Assembly (NCBI RefSeq): GCF_002872475.1
Contig: NZ_CP025682.1
Location: 1,240,001-1,304,000, forward strand
Length of the DNA stretch: 64,000 nucleotides
Reading direction: 5' to 3'
DNA from: Pseudazoarcus pumilus
GTDB lineage: Bacteria; Pseudomonadota; Gammaproteobacteria; Burkholderiales; Rhodocyclaceae
This document shows, in pieces, positions 59,998 to 64,000 of this stretch; within the stretch, counting starts at the first letter, position 1, and each line of letters opens with the position of its first letter. A program made the position numbers and the translations under genes. The notes under the pieces are model-generated. The model saw only the letters and a program-made list of their open reading frames with translations, searched no databases and was not told where the DNA came from.

Positions 59998-61062
59998 ATG
60001 AGCGACGAACTGCAGAGGATTCGCGACCGGATCGACCGGCTCGATGCCGATATTCTCGAGCGCCTGTCCGAGCGCGCGCGCTGCGCGCAGCGCGTGGGCG
60101 AGATCAAGCAGGGCAACCTGTATCGCCCCGACCGCGAGGCCCAGGTGCTGCGCCGCCTCGCCGACGAGAATCCGGGGCCGCTGCCCGATCATGCCGTGCA
60201 GCGCATCTTCCGCGAGATCATGTCCGCCTGTCTGGCGCTCGAGCAGCCGCTGCGCGTGGCCTATCTCGGTCCTGCCGGTACCTTCACCGAGAGCGCGGCG
60301 CGCAAGCATTTCGGTGCGGCGCCGGCCTTCAGCGCGCTGGCGGCGATCGACGACGTGTTCCGTGCGGTCGAGGCGGGCAATGCCGATTACGGCATCGTGC
60401 CGGTGGAGAACTCGACCGAGGGGGTGATCGGTCGCACGCTGGATCTGCTGCTCGCCTCGCCGCTCAAGATCTGCGGCGAAGTCAGGCTACGCATCCACCA
60501 GAACCTGATGTCGCGTGCCCCCGAGCTGGGTGCGGTGACCAAGGTGTATTCGCATGCGCAGTCGCTGGCGCAGTGTCACGAGTGGCTCGACCGCAATCTG
60601 CGTACCGTGCCGCGTGTGGCGGTGGCGAGCAACGCCGAGGCGGCGCGGCTGGCCTCCGACGAGGACGGCGCGGCGGCAATCGGTGCCGAAGCCGCAGCCG
60701 GGCTGTACGATTTGCGCATACTTGCCGCCAATATCGAGGACGAGCCCCGCAACACCACGCGCTTCGTCGTGATCGCGCAGCATGATTCGGGCGTTTCCGG
60801 CCAGGACCGCACTTCGCTGGTGTGCTCGGCGCCGAACCGGCCCGGCGCGGTGCATGGGCTGCTCGAGCCGTTCGCGCGTCATGGCGTGAGCATGAGCAAG
60901 CTGCAGTCGCGCCCGGCGCGCGGCGGCATGTGGGAATACGTCTTCTACGTCGATCTGGAAGGTCACCAGGCCGATCCTCCGGTGGCCGCGGCGCTCGCCG
61001 AACTGACCGAGCGTGCGTCCTTCGTCAAGATTCTCGGCTCCTATCCCGTCGCGGCGATCTGA
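59998..61062 (+). CDS. pheA: Bifunctional chorismate mutase/prephenate dehydratase (P-protein)
   Basis: A 354-residue fusion leading to phenylpyruvate. Residues 1-90 are an AroQ chorismate mutase (LQRIRDRIDRLDADILERLSERARCAQ, two adjacent parts). Residues ~90-270 are prephenate dehydratase (VAYLGPAGTFTESAARKHFG, VPVENSTEGVIGRTLDLL). Residues ~275-350 are an ACT domain for phenylalanine feedback (NRPGAVHGLLEPFARHGVSMSKLQSRP in part). It sits 16 bases after serC and 28 bases before hisC2. Confidence 0.97.
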   Translation: MSDELQRIRDRIDRLDADILERLSERARCAQRVGEIKQGNLYRPDREAQVLRRLADENPGPLPDHAVQRIFREIMSACLALEQPLRVAYLGPAGTFTESAARKHFGAAPAFSALAAIDDVFRAVEAGNADYGIVPVENSTEGVIGRTLDLLLASPLKICGEVRLRIHQNLMSRAPELGAVTKVYSHAQSLAQCHEWLDRNLRTVPRVAVASNAEAARLASDEDGAAAIGAEAAAGLYDLRILAANIEDEPRNTTRFVVIAQHDSGVSGQDRTSLVCSAPNRPGAVHGLLEPFARHGVSMSKLQSRPARGGMWEYVFYVDLEGHQADPPVAAALAELTERASFVKILGSYPVAAI

Positions 61063-61090
61063 GCCTCATCGCAAATCCGAGGTGAATCGA

Positions 61091-62230
61091 ATGCCCCCTC
61101 AGGACATTCACGGCGAGCACGGCATCGTCGTGCAGGCCCCCGACAATATCCGCGCGATTTCTCCCTATCAGCCGGGCAAGCCGATCTCCGAACTCGCCCG
61201 CGAGATGGCGCTGGCCGAGCGCGACATCGTCAAGCTCGCTTCGAACGAGAACCCGTTGGGCATGAGCCCGGCCGCGCGCGACGCGGCGAGCGCCGCGCTG
61301 GTCGAGGTCGCGCGCTACCCGGACGGCAATGGCTTCGCGCTCAAGGCCGCGCTGTCGAGTCGCCTGGGTGTCGGCGCCGAGCGCATCGTACTCGGCAACG
61401 GTTCGAACGACGTGCTCGAACTGGCCGCGCGCGCGCTGCTCGCGCCGGGACGCACGGCGGTCTATTCGCAATACGGCTTCGCGGTCTACGCGCTCGCCAC
61501 GCGTGCGGCCGGCGCCACCGGGATCGAGGTCGGCGCGCGCGACTACGGCCACGATCTGGATGCCATGGGTGGCGCGATCCGGCCCGACACGCGGGTGCTC
61601 TTCATCGCCAACCCGAACAATCCCACCGGCACCTTCATCGATGGCGATGTGATCGAATCCTTCGTCGCGCGCGTGCCTCAGGATGTGCTGGTGGTACTCG
61701 ACGAGGCCTATACCGAATACCTGGAGCCGGCGCGGCGCTATGACAGCATCGCGTGGACGGCCAGATACCCGAACCTTCTGGTGACGCGTACCTTTTCCAA
61801 GGCCTATGGTCTGGCGGGGCTGCGCGTCGGCTACGGCATCGGCCACCCGGCGGTGATCGATCTCCTCAACCGCGTGCGACAACCCTTCAATGTGGGCAGC
61901 GTGTCGCTTGCCGCGGCCGAAGCCGCGCTGGGCGACGAGGAGTTTCTTGCGCGCAGCGCCGAGCTCAATGATCGCGGCATGCGGCAGCTGACCGAGGCGT
62001 TCGCTCGACTCGGCCTCGAATGGATTCCGTCGGCGGGCAACTTCGTCGCGCTGCGGGTGGGGGACGCAGCGGCGGTCAATCTCGGCCTGCTGCGCCGGGG
62101 TGTGATCGTGCGCCCCATCGGCGGATATGGCATGCCCGAATGGTTGCGCGTATCCGTCGGCCTGCCCGAAGAGAATGCACGCTTCATCGAGGCGCTGTCG
62201 CCCGCGCTGCAAGGGAGAACGGCTCAATGA
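61091..62230 (+). CDS. hisC2: Histidinol-phosphate/aromatic aminotransferase (HisC2)
   Basis: A 379-residue class I/II aminotransferase. IVKLASNENPLGMSPAAR, FIANPNNPTGTFIDGD, LDEAYTEYL and the PLP lysine in [21 protein letters not shown] are present. It is a paralogue of hisC at 7215. Its place between pheA and tyrA implies it transaminates phenylpyruvate and 4-hydroxyphenylpyruvate (or prephenate), as known for dual-function HisC enzymes, while still able to serve histidine synthesis. The start at 61091 follows GAGGTGAATCGA. It overlaps tyrA by four bases. Confidence 0.94.
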   Translation: MPPQDIHGEHGIVVQAPDNIRAISPYQPGKPISELAREMALAERDIVKLASNENPLGMSPAARDAASAALVEVARYPDGNGFALKAALSSRLGVGAERIVLGNGSNDVLELAARALLAPGRTAVYSQYGFAVYALATRAAGATGIEVGARDYGHDLDAMGGAIRPDTRVLFIANPNNPTGTFIDGDVIESFVARVPQDVLVVLDEAYTEYLEPARRYDSIAWTARYPNLLVTRTFSKAYGLAGLRVGYGIGHPAVIDLLNRVRQPFNVGSVSLAAAEAALGDEEFLARSAELNDRGMRQLTEAFARLGLEWIPSAGNFVALRVGDAAAVNLGLLRRGVIVRPIGGYGMPEWLRVSVGLPEENARFIEALSPALQGRTAQ

Positions 62231-63120
62231 CAATGATCGACAAGCTGGTGGTGTGTGGTGTCGGGCTGATCGGTGGCTCGTTCGCACTCGCGCTGCGCGA
62301 AGCAGGGTTGGTGCGTCGTGTGGTCGGCATCGGCCGCACGCGCGCGGCGCTCGATCGCGCGCAGGCGCTGGGCGTGATCGACGAGGTTGCCGGCGGCTGG
62401 GCCGACGCGCTCGACGGCGCGGACTTCGTGCTGCTCGCGGCACCGGTCGGCCAGATGGACGCCATCATGCAGGCGATGGCGCCCTATCTGGGCGACGATA
62501 CGGTGGTCACAGACGCCGGCAGCACCAAGCGCGACGTCATCGAGGCGATCTACCGCAATTTCGGAGATCGCCTGGCCAACGTGGTGCCCGCACATCCGAT
62601 CGCCGGGGCGGAGAAGACCGGGGCGGAGGCAGCATTCGCCTCGCTCTATCGCGAACGCAAGGTAGTGCTCACGCCGCTGCCGGAGAACGAACCCTCGGCG
62701 GTGTTGCGCGTGCGCGAGGTGTGGGAAGCCTGCGGCGCGGCCGTGCAGGAGGTGCCGCCGCACGACCACGACCGCATCTTCGCCGCGGTCAGCCACCTGC
62801 CGCATCTGCTTGCCTTCGGGTTGGTCCATGATCTGGCCGAACGCGCCAATGCCGAGCAACTGTTCGGGTTCGCCGCCAGCGGTTTTCGCGACTTCACGCG
62901 CATTGCCGGCAGCAGCCCGGAGATGTGGCGTGACATCTGCATCGCCAACCGTCAGCCGTTGTTGGCCGAGCTTGACCAGTACCTGGCCGAACTGGCCTAT
63001 CTGCGCGCCTTGTTGCTTTCGGCAGACGGTGAGCAACTCGAACGGCTCTTCGCCGAAGCGCGCGATGCGCGCCTGGTCTGGGGCGAGCGTTTCCGCAGCG
63101 ATCCGGGTTCAGTGCAATGA
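62227..63120 (+). CDS. tyrA: Prephenate/arogenate dehydrogenase
   Basis: A 297-residue TyrA. The NAD(P) motif is [22 protein letters not shown] at residues ~6-27 (in parts). [15 protein letters not shown] and the catalytic-histidine segment [17 protein letters not shown] follow, then the helical dimer domain with ISHLPH-like [14 protein letters not shown]. Whether prephenate or arogenate is preferred cannot be decided by eye. It overlaps hisC2 and aroA by four bases each (ATGA). Confidence 0.95.
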   Translation: MTMIDKLVVCGVGLIGGSFALALREAGLVRRVVGIGRTRAALDRAQALGVIDEVAGGWADALDGADFVLLAAPVGQMDAIMQAMAPYLGDDTVVTDAGSTKRDVIEAIYRNFGDRLANVVPAHPIAGAEKTGAEAAFASLYRERKVVLTPLPENEPSAVLRVREVWEACGAAVQEVPPHDHDRIFAAVSHLPHLLAFGLVHDLAERANAEQLFGFAASGFRDFTRIAGSSPEMWRDICIANRQPLLAELDQYLAELAYLRALLLSADGEQLERLFAEARDARLVWGERFRSDPGSVQ

Positions 63121-64000
63121 GCATGGATTTTCTCGATCTGCCGCCACTGCTGGGCGCCCGCGGGACGCTGCGTCTGCCCGGTTCCAAGAGCATTTCCAAC
63201 CGCTCCCTGCTGCTCGCGGCGCTGGCCGAGGGCGAGACCGTGATCCGCGATCTGCTCGATTCGGACGACGTCGATCGCATGCTCGAGGCGCTGGCCGCGC
63301 TCGGCGTCGAGTGCGCGCGTGAGGCCGACGGCACGTGCCGCGTGCGCGGCGTGGCCGGGCCCTTTCCGGTCAAGCAGGCGGACCTGTTCCTGGGCAACGC
63401 CGGCACGGCCTTCCGGCCGCTGACCGCCGCGCTGGCACTTTCCGGCGGCGAGTACCGCCTGTCGGGCGTGGCGCGCATGCACGAGCGGCCCATCGGCGAC
63501 CTCGTCGACGGCCTGCTCGAAATCGGTGCCGATATCGAGTATCTGGGCAATGAGGGCTACCCGCCGCTGGCGATCCATCCGGGCCAGGCCGCGGGCGCTT
63601 TGGTGCGCGTGCGCGGCGACGTCTCCAGCCAGTTCCTGACCGCGCTGCTGATGGCATTGCCGCTGAGCGGGCGCGAGACCGTCATCGAGGTCGTCGGTGA
63701 GCTGATTTCCCGCCCTTATGTCGCGATCACGCTGGATCTGATGGCACGCTTCGGCGTCGAAGTCGCGCGCGAAGGCTGGCGCCGCTTCACCATCCCTGCC
63801 GGCGCGCGCTACATGAGCCCGGGCGAGCTCTTCGTCGAGGGCGATGCCTCGTCGGCGTCATATTTTCTCGCCGCCGGCGCGATGGGCGGCGGCCCGGTGC
63901 GTGTCGAAGGGGTGGGGCGCCACAGCATCCAGGGCGACGTTCGCTTCGCCGAGGCGCTTGCGCAACTGGGTGCGTGCATCGACATGGGCGACAACTGGAT
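63117..64000 (+). CDS. aroA: 3-phosphoshikimate 1-carboxyvinyltransferase (EPSP synthase), 3' truncated by window
   Basis: The first ~294 residues of AroA, open to the window end, so the missing C-terminus is due to the cut. It transfers enolpyruvate from PEP to shikimate-3-[42 protein letters not shown] and [19 protein letters not shown] are diagnostic, and the class I motif NAGTAFRP (with a Phe where E. coli has Met) marks a glyphosate-sensitive type. It starts inside the tyrA stop (ATGA), completing the gyrA-serC-pheA-hisC2-tyrA-aroA run. Confidence 0.97.
   Translation, partial: MSMDFLDLPPLLGARGTLRLPGSKSISNRSLLLAALAEGETVIRDLLDSDDVDRMLEALAALGVECAREADGTCRVRGVAGPFPVKQADLFLGNAGTAFRPLTAALALSGGEYRLSGVARMHERPIGDLVDGLLEIGADIEYLGNEGYPPLAIHPGQAAGALVRVRGDVSSQFLTALLMALPLSGRETVIEVVGELISRPYVAITLDLMARFGVEVAREGWRRFTIPAGARYMSPGELFVEGDASSASYFLAAGAMGGGPVRVEGVGRHSIQGDVRFAEALAQLGACIDMGDNW

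Overview
The window is GC-rich, densely coded chromosomal DNA. Gene order and protein types point to a betaproteobacterium of the Rhodocyclales (Azoarcus/Thauera-like); this is inference from synteny and familiar families, not from a database search. Supporting cues are an ABC transporter-ibaG-murA-his order, the short form of HisG, cytochrome oxidase subunit II with a fused cytochrome c, a tmRNA with tag ANDERFALAA, and the order ubiG-ompA-deaminase-gyrA-serC-pheA-hisC-tyrA-aroA.

Layout. 1-3209: end of an ABC exporter operon, ibaG, murA and the convergent rnk. 3352-13898: histidine biosynthesis (hisG, D, B, H, A, F, I, E), a HIT protein and tatABC. The his run is interrupted after hisD by a strong terminator, a group IIC-type intron inserted just behind it, and hisC on the opposite strand. 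13923-20596: a DegS/DegQ-like protease, a Nif3-like protein, sucCD, an FHA protein with a class II cyclic-nucleotide phosphodiesterase-like hydrolase, and rpe. 20593-31284: gph and a trp cluster in which a class III aminotransferase and a BKACE enzyme sit between trpE and trpG, with tamB translationally coupled to trpC. A short Trp-rich reading frame precedes trpE. 31335-34640: msrA, recQ, a small conserved hypothetical gene and rfaE2.

The most distinctive region is 34675-42845. A MerR regulator carrying both hallmarks of adenosylcobalamin light sensors (W-x9-EH and ExHxxG) is divergent from a tightly overlapping operon. That operon holds a small secreted protein, an FAD oxidoreductase, DUF1365, a Cfa-like methyltransferase, a chalcone-isomerase-like protein, a GPH-family transporter, a DUF3833 lipoprotein, an SDR and an NTF2-like protein. 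Three TGTC-N3-GACA palindromes and a sigma70-type promoter with 17-nt spacing lie at its head. The Cfa-like enzyme appears to have lost two bicarbonate ligands of true cyclopropane synthases. The inference is a light- and B12-responsive membrane-lipid modification system.

43198-52072 encodes a complete aa3/caa3-type cytochrome c oxidase (coxB, A, C) with its assembly set: Cox11, SURF1, heme O and heme A synthases, SCO, and small membrane proteins. An Fnr/Anr-like box lies upstream. 52128-52507 is ssrA (tmRNA). 52581-56139, on the minus strand, holds a MupP/Gph-like phosphatase, ubiG, an OmpA-domain protein and an MtaD/SAH-deaminase-like amidohydrolase. 56297-64000 is gyrA followed by serC, pheA, hisC2, tyrA and aroA (cut by the window end), a serine/aromatic amino-acid operon. 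No CRISPR array, tRNA, rRNA, prophage or insertion sequence other than the intron was seen.
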